A stretch of DNA of 64,000 nt, taken from positions 6,510,001 through 6,574,000 of the forward strand of contig NZ_CP035758.1 of NCBI RefSeq assembly GCF_004208415.1, read 5' to 3'. Source of the DNA: Ktedonosporobacter rubrisoli (lineage in GTDB: Bacteria > Chloroflexota > Ktedonobacteria > Ktedonobacterales > Ktedonobacteraceae). Both the position numbers and the translations under genes were made by a program. Of the stretch, positions 26,183 through 34,679 are shown piece after piece. The notes beneath the pieces were generated by a model. It searched no databases. It had not been told where the DNA came from and was given only the letters and a program-made list of their open reading frames with translations. Each line of letters opens with the position of its first letter. The first letter of the stretch is position 1.

Positions 26183-26759
26183 CTTCGGATTCCTTTCTGT
26201 CGGTCTTCCTCCCTGCTGGTAAAAGCAAGAAGTCAGAGATTCTGGCGACTTCCCGGTACAGCGCTTCCAACTCATCGCCCTGCACTGGTGGCAAGAAGTG
26301 TTGGCTACCTACAAAAATGCTATAGAGGACCTGCGCGGTTCGCCGAGCCTGCCCATGATCATGGCAGAGCAAGAAGATCAGCTCGGCGAGATAGGCGAGT
26401 CGACGCTGGTCAATGCGCTGCTGGTAGGCATGCACCAACGAATCCTGATAGGCCCAGGCACGCACAGCGACTTCCAACTGACTGGGATGGCGCAAAGAGC
26501 CCTGTAAGATCTGGTGGAGTCGATCCAGCGGAGATGTCTGAAGCTGCTGCGTATGCTCGATGATCCGCAACGTCCCCTCTTGCTCAAAGAAGGTGAGCAG
26601 CTGCTCTTTATAATCCTGGAAGTTATGAAAATGGTGATAGAAAGAGCCCTTGGTTACTCCTAAGCGGCTCGTCAAAGCCTCAATGGTCAGAGCACTTGCC
26701 CCAGCCTCGGCCAGCACGGCTAAGCCTTCTTCCAACCACCTGCGTCTGGTTGTGGCCAT
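26169..26759 (-). CDS. TetR/AcrR-family repressor
   Basis: 196 residues. The N-terminal HTH (about 8-50) reads LAEAGASALTIEALTSRLGVTKGSFYHHFHNFQDYKEQLL; the C-terminal ligand domain is helical (DSLVHAYQQRIDQRRLAYLAELIFLL). The second ATG (26759) follows GAAAGGGG and is preferred to ATG 26777. A perfect 17-bp palindrome sits 38 bases upstream. It overlaps the DUF2867 gene, which is its likely target along with itself. Confidence 0.87.
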   Translation of the reverse strand: MATTRRRWLEEGLAVLAEAGASALTIEALTSRLGVTKGSFYHHFHNFQDYKEQLLTFFEQEGTLRIIEHTQQLQTSPLDRLHQILQGSLRHPSQLEVAVRAWAYQDSLVHAYQQRIDQRRLAYLAELIFLLCHDHGQARRTAQVLYSIFVGSQHFLPPVQGDELEALYREVARISDFLLLPAGRKTDRKESEDAKE

Positions 26760-26796
26760 CTTTGCCCCTTTCAGCATAATTCTCTACAGGAAAATG

Positions 26797-26813
26797 TACC
26801 ATACCGTATGGTA
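26797..26813. promoter_or_regulatory. TetR operator palindrome
   Basis: TACCATAC (26797-26804), one central C, then GTATGGTA (26806-26813) make a perfect inverted repeat of the ATACCATACNGTATGGTAT type common to TetR/AcrR repressors. It lies directly upstream of the TetR-DUF2867 operon. Confidence 0.78.
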
Positions 26814-26912
26814 TATTTTCAAGAGAAAGAGGAAAAGAAATAAGATGATAGTCTCCATGCAAACATCCGATTTCCTTCCAAGAAAAAGCCCAGATGAGGA
26901 CTCTTTCCTACC

Positions 26913-27338
26913 TCACTGGGCAGTAATCGCAAAGACGGCGCTCTCAGCACGTGCGCCAGGAAGGGCAATCTGTACACGCACTCGCCAGGCCCCACTCATC
27001 GAGAAGCGCATGGGCGCGCTATACAGACCTCTTGATTGCTCCTGGGCTACCGCGTACTCCTTGCCCATATCCATAGCTTCCATAGCGCCCTCCAGGGTAA
27101 TGTACGCATTGCTGACTGGAGCCTTATCACGCAAGACCTGAATGGAGAGCGTGGCGGGCTGAGAAGTGGGAGGTGGGTTTGGCTCGACCTGCAAGGTGAG
27201 TTGATAGGGGCCGGCCTGTGCGGTCTGCAAGGCAGCGGTGGGACGCGCAGGGATAATATCGACAAGGATAGTGCCGATCCAGGTCATCGCGGCCAGGAAA
27301 GCACAGCCAAGCGCCAGAATGATCAGTTTGCGTCTCAT
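26913..27338 (-). CDS. FixH/YtkA-like secreted or membrane-anchored protein
   Basis: 141 residues. An N-terminal hydrophobic segment (about 5-28) serves as signal or anchor. It is followed by a small Ig-like domain of the YtkA/FixH type (PYQLTLQVEPNPP...NAYITLEGAMEAMDMGKEYAVAQEQSRGLYSAPMRFSMSGAWRVRVQI). Such domains occur with copper handling and cytochrome oxidase assembly. It lies 64 bases after the Rieske gene on the same strand and probably belongs to the sigma-Rieske cluster, which points to a respiratory-chain role outside the membrane (inferred). Confidence 0.75.
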   Translation of the reverse strand: MRRKLIILALGCAFLAAMTWIGTILVDIIPARPTAALQTAQAGPYQLTLQVEPNPPPTSQPATLSIQVLRDKAPVSNAYITLEGAMEAMDMGKEYAVAQEQSRGLYSAPMRFSMSGAWRVRVQIALPGARAESAVFAITAQ

Positions 27339-27402
27339 GAATTACCCGTTGTATCCCTTTAGCTAGCTTTATATCAAACAGTGCACCCCTTTCACTCTTA
27401 GC

Positions 27403-28344
27403 TTATTTCAGGGGTGCACTGGGGACGCGCACATAGACTTTCCCATCGACCACCCGCACGTCAAGACTCGGTAAAGCCTTCAAATATTGTAAGCCTCCCT
27501 GCTTATTCGCCGGCTGGCCATACTCCGTAAAGAGTCCGCCGTGGCAGGGACAATGGAAGTGACGATCATTATCATGCCATTGCACAATACAGCCCATATG
27601 TGTGCAGGCGGCCGAGAGCGCAACTACCGGCTCTTTCGGCGCGGCCGGCCCTTCGGAGTTCGCATCGTCATCATCATCGTTGCGCAGCACGTATCCTACA
27701 ATGGTATCTGCTACAAAGAATACAGCCTCCTTGCCCAGTTGCGCAAGAGTTGTCACAAAATGCCAATCGGCTGGAACCTCGGCCGGGACCATCTTCACAT
27801 CGGGATAGCTCTGCTTATTTGCCGGCGGCGTTACTGACACGGCTTTGTCATTAGCATGCTGACCCATAGAGACGCCCACGCCGGTACCCACTACCAACGA
27901 AGCCGCGGCAACCGCGCTTCCCGTTAAGATAGCGCGACGCGAGACCCGCTTTCTCTCTGCCTGGGAGTGTGGAAGTCGGCTTGAGCGCGGCGCCTCCATC
28001 GGCTCCTGTTGCGCTTCCTGCTCTATTGGGGCCGGCGCTTCCTGCGGGTCGGATGGCGTCGGGGATATCGGTTCCTGCGTACCAATGCTGGCCGGCGGCC
28101 TCAATCCCTGTCCCTGCCTCTCAGACATAGCAAGAAGAAGCGCCTGCAAGCTATCAGCAAACTCAGGATTCGGAGTTGCGGCCTCTGGTGAAGCTGAGCG
28201 AAAAAGCGCGGCCATACGATAGACACGGGCTTGCTCAGGAGTGAGATCCCGTGGAAGCTGGGCTGGGAGTCCCGCCTGCAGCTCTTCTATATAGCGCTCC
28301 AGCTCCAGATAATCTTCAAATCTTTCCTGGTCTTCACCGGCCAT
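27403..28344 (-). CDS. Membrane-anchored Rieske [2Fe-2S] protein with long cytosolic N-terminus
   Basis: 313 residues in three parts. The first 130 residues are soluble and acidic (YIEELQAGLP...LTPEQARVYRMAALFRSASPEA). A Tat-type anchor follows (RKRVSRRAILTG plus a hydrophobic stretch, about 134-160). The Rieske domain ends the protein, with CTHMGC (C247, H249, C252) and CPCHG (C265, C267, H268), giving two Cys and two His for the cluster and one disulfide. It follows an ECF sigma gene by 167 bases, and the cytosolic part is long enough to bind it. TTG 28362 is possible, but ATG 28344 has GGGAG. It is either a quinol-oxidising subunit or a redox-sensing anti-sigma. Confidence 0.82.
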   Translation of the reverse strand: MAGEDQERFEDYLELERYIEELQAGLPAQLPRDLTPEQARVYRMAALFRSASPEAATPNPEFADSLQALLLAMSERQGQGLRPPASIGTQEPISPTPSDPQEAPAPIEQEAQQEPMEAPRSSRLPHSQAERKRVSRRAILTGSAVAAASLVVGTGVGVSMGQHANDKAVSVTPPANKQSYPDVKMVPAEVPADWHFVTTLAQLGKEAVFFVADTIVGYVLRNDDDDDANSEGPAAPKEPVVALSAACTHMGCIVQWHDNDRHFHCPCHGGLFTEYGQPANKQGGLQYLKALPSLDVRVVDGKVYVRVPSAPLK

Positions 28345-28511
28345 GGTACATCTCCCTGCCAACGGGCATAATTCCAGCTGTTATCTTGCGACCTTTCAAT
28401 GCTCTTTTCTTTATAATAGGCTGGCTGTGCCCTGGCTCCCCCTTTAAGGGTCCTACAAAGCTAGCCCGCGAATGGTTCTTGCCCATCCCATTTGTGAGCA
28501 TGGAATAGCTC

Positions 28512-29114
28512 TCAGTCTCTTTTCCCCAGCACATGAGGTTCTAGATCAGCGGCGCGTTTGAGCGCGCGAAACTGCAATACCTTGACATTTGCCTCGCTCA
28601 AGCCCATCTGTGCAGCCGTTTCCTTAATCGAGAGATTGAGCAAAAAACGACAAGTCAGCACCTCACGATAATGCTCAGGCAGCGCTGAGAGCACACGCCG
28701 CACGCGCTCCGTGGGAGTTGCATCGTTAGTGGGTGCCGCCCCCTCCTCCTCGCTCGGCCCTTCCCAACCGGCCTCCAGCAACTCCTCTAAGGAGCTAATC
28801 GAAATACGATAATAGGCTCGCCAATAATCAGCAATGGTTGTGCGCGCGATCTGAAAGAGCCACTTCTGCATGCTCTGCGGGCTACGAGTCCTATCGAGTC
28901 CGCGCACAGCTTTGATAAAGGTCTGCGAGGTAAGATCCTCGGCCTCTTCGCGATTGCCTACCTTACTATAGATAAAGCGATAAATCAGGTTCAAGTTCTC
29001 CTGATAAAGCGCCTGAATCTGTTGCACACTCTGGTCCCTCTGCAGCTCAGCATCGGCACTCTTCTTTTGCTCGGTTTCGGCAAGTTGTATTTTCACATGT
29101 GGACCGCATGGCAT
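28512..29114 (-). CDS. ECF-type RNA polymerase sigma factor
   Basis: 200 residues. Region 2 is LYQENLNLIYRFIYSKVGNREEAEDLTSQTFIKAV (about 36-70) and region 4 is LPEHYREVLTCRFLLNLSIKETAAQMGLSEANVKVLQFRALKRA (about 147-190). An N-terminal CGPH motif precedes the core. GTG 29156 is an alternative, but its GGGAG touches the start codon; ATG 29114 has GGGGAG at a better distance. It heads a minus-strand cluster with the Rieske and YtkA-like genes, which suggests it responds to respiratory or redox conditions. Confidence 0.85.
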   Translation of the reverse strand: MPCGPHVKIQLAETEQKKSADAELQRDQSVQQIQALYQENLNLIYRFIYSKVGNREEAEDLTSQTFIKAVRGLDRTRSPQSMQKWLFQIARTTIADYWRAYYRISISSLEELLEAGWEGPSEEEGAAPTNDATPTERVRRVLSALPEHYREVLTCRFLLNLSIKETAAQMGLSEANVKVLQFRALKRAADLEPHVLGKRD

Positions 29115-29240
29115 ATTCACATCATACTCCCCGCCATGAGCCGCGCAGATAACCACTCCCGCAGATTAGTCCTTTCTGTACAATTACCACTGGCCCTGGC
29201 AAATATTACTACGCCCCAGGGTTACGGCCGCTAAAACGAA

Positions 29241-29315
29241 AGGGTAGGTCGCGCTTCACACCCCTGCACGAACCGTAAAGTTCTGTCTGCACAGGGGCGG
29301 AGCACAACCTACCCT
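29241..29315. repeat. Long imperfect inverted repeat upstream of the sigma gene
   Basis: AGGGTAGGT (29241-29249) pairs with ACCTACCCT (29307-29315), and CCCCTG (29261-29266) with CAGGGG (29292-29297), giving a 75-base two-step hairpin in the 301-bp gap between the VOC gene and the sigma gene. No T-run follows. It could be a structured leader, a regulatory RNA or a repetitive palindrome. Confidence 0.6.
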
Positions 29316-29415
29316 TGAATGACGTATGCCAACGCCATAGTCGTTAAAAATCTGCTACTTAGAATATTATACACCATTGTCAAGGCAATTTCAAAGGTTT
29401 TTGGGACCTTGCAGG

Positions 29416-29820
29416 CTATCCCTCTGCCTTCGCTTCTATAGCTTGGTTGATCTCCCAGACGTTGCCTTCAGGATCAGCAAAATGGGCAGTGCGCAGTCCC
29501 CAGCTTCGATCGGTTGGAGGTTTGAGGAAGGTAACACCTTTCGCCTTGAGCTCCTCGTATGCAGCATCGACATCCGCAACGCCGGCGGCCAGTAGTCCGG
29601 CTGGCCTGGTCTGTAGCGTGGAGGAACTTGCTTGCTCCCCAATCAGGTCTGCAGTCCCTTCCGGCGAAAGCAAGATCAAATAGAGCTTATCTTGTAAAAG
29701 GAACGTGGAGGATTGGGCATCGCTCCCCAGAGACCGCAGCTTGAAGGTATCCCGATAAAATACTGTACATTTTTCTAGATCCTTGACGAATAAGACGACT
29801 GCTTCCACCTTGTGAATCAT
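29416..29820 (-). CDS. VOC-family (glyoxalase/dioxygenase fold) protein
   Basis: 134 residues with the paired beta-alpha-beta-beta-beta units of the vicinal oxygen chelate fold. The first module is VEAVVLFVKDLEKCTVFYRDTF and the second is AAGVADVDAAYEELKAKGVTFL...WGLRTAHFADPEGNVWEI. Glu in the last motif is one usual metal ligand. The start follows AAAAGGAAAAG. It could be a lyase, a dioxygenase or a drug-binding protein; the subfamily is not resolvable. It stands alone. Confidence 0.87.
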   Translation of the reverse strand: MIHKVEAVVLFVKDLEKCTVFYRDTFKLRSLGSDAQSSTFLLQDKLYLILLSPEGTADLIGEQASSSTLQTRPAGLLAAGVADVDAAYEELKAKGVTFLKPPTDRSWGLRTAHFADPEGNVWEINQAIEAKAEG

Positions 29821-30034
29821 AGCTTTTCCTTTTGTATGTTATTCTCAGCCGCGTCAAAACGGCCATAGAAACGCGTGTGTGAATGCTTCTTCCGAGGGGA
29901 AGACCAACGTCCCGCGCTCAATAGAGCATAGTCTAACAAAGGCAGAGAGGAAAAACTTCTCCTATCTTGCTTTTTTCTGTCCATTACACGCCTGGAGAAT
30001 GAGATCTGTTGAGAAGCAGTTTAATATTGCTAGT

Positions 30035-30995
30035 TTATCCGACCTGCGCCTTAACATATGGGGACAGCTTCAAGATAGAGCGGCGAACGAAGGGACGCAG
30101 CAAGGGCATGCTCAGGCTGATAAGAAGCCCGGGATCGTTATGCTTAAGCATCTCCTCAAGCATCTCCTCAAACGAATGGCGCTGATAATGCAGCAAGGCC
30201 TCGCTCGCTTCACTCTCTAGCCAATCGGTGCAGTATTGCTGCTGGCTAAAGGCGCTTTCGGGCAATTTGCCAACGCACATACGCTCCATCATCGTTTGCA
30301 CATAATCGCGATAGCGAATCTGGCAGCGTGGACCACCGCCAATCAACCAGGTCTCACCCCAGATAGGGCCAGCAATCCCATTGGCAATCGCCAGAGCCGC
30401 ATCGGCAGGATGGAGCATCTCAAAGCGCGTCTCCAGCGCAATCTCGAACATGATAGGATGAGGCTTATGCGCCCTGAGAATCGGTGGCATATCGCAGAAG
30501 CGAAAAATGGCCCAGTCCAGCCCCGCGCTTTTCACCATCTCTTCGCCTTCAATTTTGTGCGCGCTATAGGCGTCGGTCGCCTGTACGGGATCAGTGAGCT
30601 TGCGCGGGGGCTCTTTATCTTGCGTATGGCCGAAGACATCGAAGGTAGAAGTAAAGAAGAATTTCGGCGGCTGGCTCTGGCGCTTAGCGGCCTCAAGCAG
30701 ATTGCGCGTGCCGCCTACATTGACGGCATAGGCCCTTTCCGGGTCCACAAGCGAGGCGGGCGGAATTACGGCCGCCAGATGGATGACGATATCCTGCCCC
30801 TCTACAGCCTGGCTTACCTGCGCCAGCTCGCACATCTCCCCAGACAATCCTAGCCCGAGCAGCAACCAGGCTGGCCCTTTGCTTGGTTAGCGGCGTTTGC
30901 AGATCGAAGCAAATGACGCGATGGCCTCGCCGGAGCAATTCCTGGAGAGTATAAAATCCAACATTGCCGAAGGCCCCGGTAAGCAATACGTTCAT
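30035..30995 (-). pseudogene. Frameshifted NAD-dependent epimerase/dehydratase
   Basis: The N-terminus (MNVLLTGAFGNVGFYTLQELLRRGHRVICFDL, start 30995 after AAAGGA) is a Rossmann SDR fold that runs to IVWGDV in one frame. The rest (ELAQVSQAVEGQDIVIHLAAVIPP...AYAVNVGGTRNLLEAA...YSAHKIEGEE) continues in another frame, down to 30035. The break is at about 30795-30815, a net one-base insertion or two-base deletion. Together the parts make a full extended SDR of about 320 residues with NAD motif GAFGNVG and a YxxxK-like YSAHK. It is either a recent pseudogene or an error in the sequence. Confidence 0.8.
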
Positions 30996-31076
30996 GAAAG
31001 ATTCCTTTCTCTCTCTGAGATAGATTGGACGCTCGGGCCTTGCCAATCTGCAAACACGCATACAGGCTGCATTTTC

Positions 31077-31223
31077 CTAAGATCGGGAACGATGAATATC
31101 CTTCAAGGTGGGTAAATCCTTCAAACGCTCGCGCTGGAGCCACAAACTAAGGATACTCGCCAGAAAGCTCCCGACAAAGATGAGGATAAAGAATCCAATG
31201 ATGAAGAGTACAACGGCTTGCAT
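31077..31223 (-). CDS. 48-residue single-pass membrane protein
   Basis: A small ORF with a strong GGAGGGAG seven bases before its ATG. Residues 3-27 are one membrane segment (VVLFIIGFFILIFVGSFLASIL), followed by a basic tail (LWLQRERLKDLPTLKDIHRSRS) that should lie in the cytoplasm. It ends 81 bases before the start of the frameshifted epimerase on the same strand and may have been co-transcribed with it. No family recognised. Confidence 0.65.
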   Translation of the reverse strand: MQAVVLFIIGFFILIFVGSFLASILSLWLQRERLKDLPTLKDIHRSRS

Positions 31224-32030
31224 ATTTGCTCTCCCTCCTCATTCAGCTGACTAACATACTACATGCTTTACGTTTGTGGAATGAACAAGTTACAGCCTAC
31301 TTCTCAAGCATCAGAGGAACCATAACTCAAAGTGAGGAATAAGGAGTAAAGGTGAATTTCATCTTGTCGTCAGGATAAATATTAGTTAATACACTTAATA
31401 TCTCTCTTGACCTCAATAATTAAGATTTTCACCGAGAGAAGCAACATCGCCTCTTTGTTTCGAAGCGTAGTAAACTCGACAATGTAAAGCTAAGGGAAAG
31501 CAACGAGCGGGTGGAAAAGGTATAAGGCCAGGCGCGACTGAATTGACAAATTCGTGGCAATGAACTGACGTGTATAGTATAATACTATACACAACGCCTA
31601 TAGAGAGAATTGCACATAGGGGTGCTAGGTTGTAAAGGCGTTGGTTGGTGCAAAGCACACCATATTTTACGTGCTGTTTATAAAGTGCGAAATAATAGCG
31701 CTGGAAATAGAGTATAAGGGATCGCGCGGAGCTTCCACAAGCAGAGGGAAACAGCCCGCCAATCCCTCAGAACCGGATAGTGATAATGCGCTAGTTCACA
31801 CCAACTGTCTCAGAAGCTGAAAGCAGTTTGGAATGGGGCTATGCAGCTTTTCTAGCAGGCCAGCACAGTAGCACCCCGTGCGGATGTCAAAATTGGGCGA
31901 GAGCAAGAGGCCGGAGAAACAAGCAGGGGGCATCATTTCGGGATACTGTGTCCATGCGGGCTAGCGGTAGCCCTTCTCCTCATTTCCCCACTTCGCGCCT
32001 TCCATCTTCGCCACAAGAATCGAGGAAAAG
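31224..32030. other. Gene-free interval upstream of sdh, 807 bp
   Basis: No ORF in this stretch has a credible start. It contains the 23-bp palindrome at 31570-31592. The last 300 bases before sdhC are likely the operon's promoter and 5' leader, but I recognise no known riboswitch. An 81-codon minus-strand frame (31413-31658) crosses the palindrome and has a Cys/Pro-rich, implausible composition. Confidence 0.6.
31570..31592. promoter_or_regulatory. 23-bp perfect palindrome
   Basis: GTGTATAGTAT (31570-31580), a central A, and ATACTATACAC (31582-31592) form a perfect inverted repeat with 11-bp arms. This size and symmetry fit an operator for a dimeric GntR/MarR-like regulator, but there is no such gene beside it. 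The nearest genes are the 48-residue membrane protein (minus) and sdhC (plus, 440 bp away). Confidence 0.55.
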
Positions 32031-32432
32031 ATGTACAAAGGTCAATCAGGTATGTGGTCCTGGCTCTTCCACAGGGTTTCAGGGCTGGGCATCCTTCTCT
32101 TCTTGTTCATTCACATCGTTGACATTTCCTTGCTGGGTTTCGGCAGCGAGGTCTACAATGAGGGTATTTCGCTATTTGACAGTGTGGTTGTACGCCTGCT
32201 ATCCCTCTCGATTATTGTAGCCGTACTCTTCCATGCCTTCAACGGAGTGCGCATTATGTTAATCGACTTCTGGCGTAAGGGCGTCTACTATCAAAAGGTG
32301 ATGTTTGCGATCGTGATGGTCGTCACGATTGTGATCTTCATTCCTTTTGCCTATTTTGTGCTCAGGCCGGCCCTGCTGCCTATCGCCTACTGGTTTATTA
32401 ACATCCCGGGCGTAGCGCACGTAGGACACTAA
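32031..32432 (+). CDS. sdhC: Succinate dehydrogenase cytochrome b subunit
   Basis: 133 residues with three membrane helices (about 13-33, 55-78, 88-112). It has the SdhC signature SWLFHRVSGLGILLFLFIHIVD and the heme-region motif FHAFNGVRIMLID. It anchors the flavoprotein and iron-sulfur subunits and helps bind heme b and quinone. ATG follows GAGGAAAAG. First gene of sdhCDAB. Confidence 0.92.
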   Translation: MYKGQSGMWSWLFHRVSGLGILLFLFIHIVDISLLGFGSEVYNEGISLFDSVVVRLLSLSIIVAVLFHAFNGVRIMLIDFWRKGVYYQKVMFAIVMVVTIVIFIPFAYFVLRPALLPIAYWFINIPGVAHVGH

Positions 32433-32493
32433 TTAGTTTGTCGGCTTGTACACATCGTGGGTGTATGAAGCGCCCCTACGAAGGAGAATATGT

Positions 32494-32916
32494 ATGTTAC
32501 GTCTGTCAAAGTTTTACGGCCCTCGCCCGGCGTCAGGCGGTGTTTTCGAGACGCTTTCCTGGTACTATTTCCGCATCTCAGGCGTGGTACTCTTTTTCCT
32601 GGTCATTATTCACTTAATCATTATGCACGTCTCGAATGATGTGGCCTGTACCACATTCGCATTTGTATCAGCGCGCTACGCCAATCCACTCTGGCGTCTC
32701 TTCGACTGGCTGCTACTGACCATCGCGCTGACACACGGGATGAACGGGCTGCGTGTAGTAATCGACGACTATGCACGCTCGCCGCGTACGCGCGTGCTCT
32801 TGCTCTCGATCGCAGCCGTTCTGTTGCTAGTCTTCTTTATGTTGGGAACGATTACCCTGATTACTTTCCATTCAGTTGCGCCGCAGGTTGCCGGCCCACA
32901 ATGTCTGCCTAAATAA
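32494..32916 (+). CDS. sdhD: Succinate dehydrogenase membrane anchor subunit
   Basis: About 140 residues with three membrane helices (about 25-45, 65-85, 100-125). The first helix is preceded by SWYYFRISGVVLFFLVIIHLIIMH and the second ends ALTHGMNGLRVVIDDY, the His of which is a probable heme b ligand. Although the frame opens at 32446, ATG 32494 is preceded by AAGGAG. It partners SdhC, so the complex is of the two-anchor type. Confidence 0.88.
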   Translation: MLRLSKFYGPRPASGGVFETLSWYYFRISGVVLFFLVIIHLIIMHVSNDVACTTFAFVSARYANPLWRLFDWLLLTIALTHGMNGLRVVIDDYARSPRTRVLLLSIAAVLLLVFFMLGTITLITFHSVAPQVAGPQCLPK

Positions 32917-32931
32917 AAGCGAGGATCTGCT

Positions 32932-34668
32932 ATGTATCATAAACATGACGTCATTATCGTTGGCTCGGGAGGTGCAGGCCTTATGGCAGCCATGCAGCTA
33001 CCCCATGCCAGTGTGGCGGTACTCTCCAAGGTCTACCCCACACGTTCGCATACCGGCGCAGCTCAAGGAGGGGTAGCAGCCGCTCTTGGCAACCAGGAAG
33101 AGGACCACTGGAAGTGGCATATGTACGATACGGTGAAGGGTGGCGACTACTTAGTTGATCAGCCCGCCGCCGAGATTCTGACCCGCGAGGCGATCGATGC
33201 GGTCTATGAACTTGAGCATCGCGGCCTGCCTTTTAACCGTACAGCCGATGGGCGCATTGACCAGCGCCGCTTCGGAGGCCATTCGCGCAATTTCGGCGAA
33301 GCTCCTGTACGCCGCTCGTGCTACGCGGCTGACCGCACAGGACATATGATCCTGCAAACCATGTACCAGAATGCCATCAAGAACGAGGTCAACTTCTTCA
33401 ACGAGTTTCTGGCCCTCGACCTGCTCATCAACGAAGATCGCGTCTGCGGTGTGGTGGCCATAGAGATTCGTACAGGTGAGATCCATACCTTCCATGCCAA
33501 AGCTGTACTCTTCGCCACAGGCGGCTACGGTCGCGCCTGGCGCGTGACCAGCAATGCCTTTGCTTGCATGGGCGACGGCATGTCTATCGCCTATCGTCGG
33601 GGTATTCCACTTGAAGATATGGAGATGTATCAGTTCCATCCGACCGGCATTTATAAGGTTGGCGTCCTGCTGAGCGAGGCCGCACGCGGCGAAGGCGGCA
33701 AGCTGCTCAACGACAAGGGCGAGTATTTTATGGAACGCTATATGCCAACTATGAAAGACCTGGCGCCGCGTGATATAGTTTCGCGCTGCATTGTGCAGGA
33801 GATCAAAGAGGGCCGGGGCATCCATGGCAAAGATTATGTCTATCTCGACGTCAGACATCTTGGCAAGAAAGTGATTGACGAGAAGCTGCCCGACATCACC
33901 GATTTCGCCCGCAACTATCTTGGCGTCGAGCCGATTACCGAGCCAGTGCCGATCCATCCTACGGCGCATTATGCCATGGGCGGCATTCCTACCGACATTG
34001 AGGGACGCGTGGTCACTGACGCGCAATGGACGCCAATCCCTGGCTTCTATGCCGCTGGCGAGGTAGCCTGTGTCTCAGTGCATGGCGCCAACCGCCTTGG
34101 CACAAATTCGCTGGTTGACCTCATAGTCTTTGGCCGCCGCGCCGGCAAGCATATGGCCAAATTTATTCAGGAAAACGACCATGTGCCCTTGCCCTCGCAG
34201 CCAGAAGACTTTGCGCGCGAGCAGATCAGTCGCCTCTACACCACAACCGGCGGCGAATCGGCAAGCCGCATTCGCTCCGAGCTGCAAAACGAGATGATCG
34301 ATAAGGTCTTCGTCGAACGCAACGAAGATGGCCTGCACGAGGCGCTAGATAGCATTGACGAGCTGCAGGATGCCTACAAAAAAGTGCAGCTACAGGACAA
34401 AGGCAAGCGCTTCAATACTGAGCTTGTGGAGGCCCTGGAACTTGGCTTCCTGCTCGATTGTGCCGAAGCAACCATTCATGGAGCCATGGCCCGCAAAGAG
34501 AGCCGTGGAGCTCACTTCCGTCTGGATTATCCAAAACGCGATGATGCCAACTGGCTCAAGCACACACTTGCCTACAAAGGCACCAAAGCGCATGACGTTC
34601 GCCTTGAGTACAAGGACGTGATCCTGATTGATGATCCCGTCTTTGCGCCAAAGGAACGGAAATACTAG
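32932..34668 (+). CDS. sdhA: Succinate dehydrogenase flavoprotein subunit
   Basis: 578 residues. FAD-binding GSGGAGLMAA (about 11-20), the covalent FAD His40 (YPTRSHTGAAQGG), the catalytic region HPTAHYAMGGIP and HGANRLGTNSLVD, and the capping domain are all present. It oxidises succinate to fumarate on the cytoplasmic face and passes electrons to SdhB. The length is standard for SQR. Spaced 15 bases from sdhD and 11 from sdhB. Confidence 0.96.
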   Translation: MYHKHDVIIVGSGGAGLMAAMQLPHASVAVLSKVYPTRSHTGAAQGGVAAALGNQEEDHWKWHMYDTVKGGDYLVDQPAAEILTREAIDAVYELEHRGLPFNRTADGRIDQRRFGGHSRNFGEAPVRRSCYAADRTGHMILQTMYQNAIKNEVNFFNEFLALDLLINEDRVCGVVAIEIRTGEIHTFHAKAVLFATGGYGRAWRVTSNAFACMGDGMSIAYRRGIPLEDMEMYQFHPTGIYKVGVLLSEAARGEGGKLLNDKGEYFMERYMPTMKDLAPRDIVSRCIVQEIKEGRGIHGKDYVYLDVRHLGKKVIDEKLPDITDFARNYLGVEPITEPVPIHPTAHYAMGGIPTDIEGRVVTDAQWTPIPGFYAAGEVACVSVHGANRLGTNSLVDLIVFGRRAGKHMAKFIQENDHVPLPSQPEDFAREQISRLYTTTGGESASRIRSELQNEMIDKVFVERNEDGLHEALDSIDELQDAYKKVQLQDKGKRFNTELVEALELGFLLDCAEATIHGAMARKESRGAHFRLDYPKRDDANWLKHTLAYKGTKAHDVRLEYKDVILIDDPVFAPKERKY

Positions 34669-34679
34669 AGGAGAACAGC

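Noticed and set aside
29879..30220. 113-codon plus-strand frame
   Set aside because: It mostly overlaps the antisense of the epimerase C-terminus and has no recognisable fold or start signal.
31413..31658. 81-codon minus-strand frame upstream of sdh
   Set aside because: No SD, odd composition, and it runs through the 23-bp palindrome; more likely noncoding regulatory DNA.
31680..32030. Possible riboswitch or structured RNA before sdhC
   Set aside because: I looked for T-box, cobalamin, c-di-GMP and SAM motifs and found no consensus core.
33151..34026. 291-codon frame antisense to sdhA
   Set aside because: Long only because of the codon bias of sdhA on the other strand; sdhA is certain.
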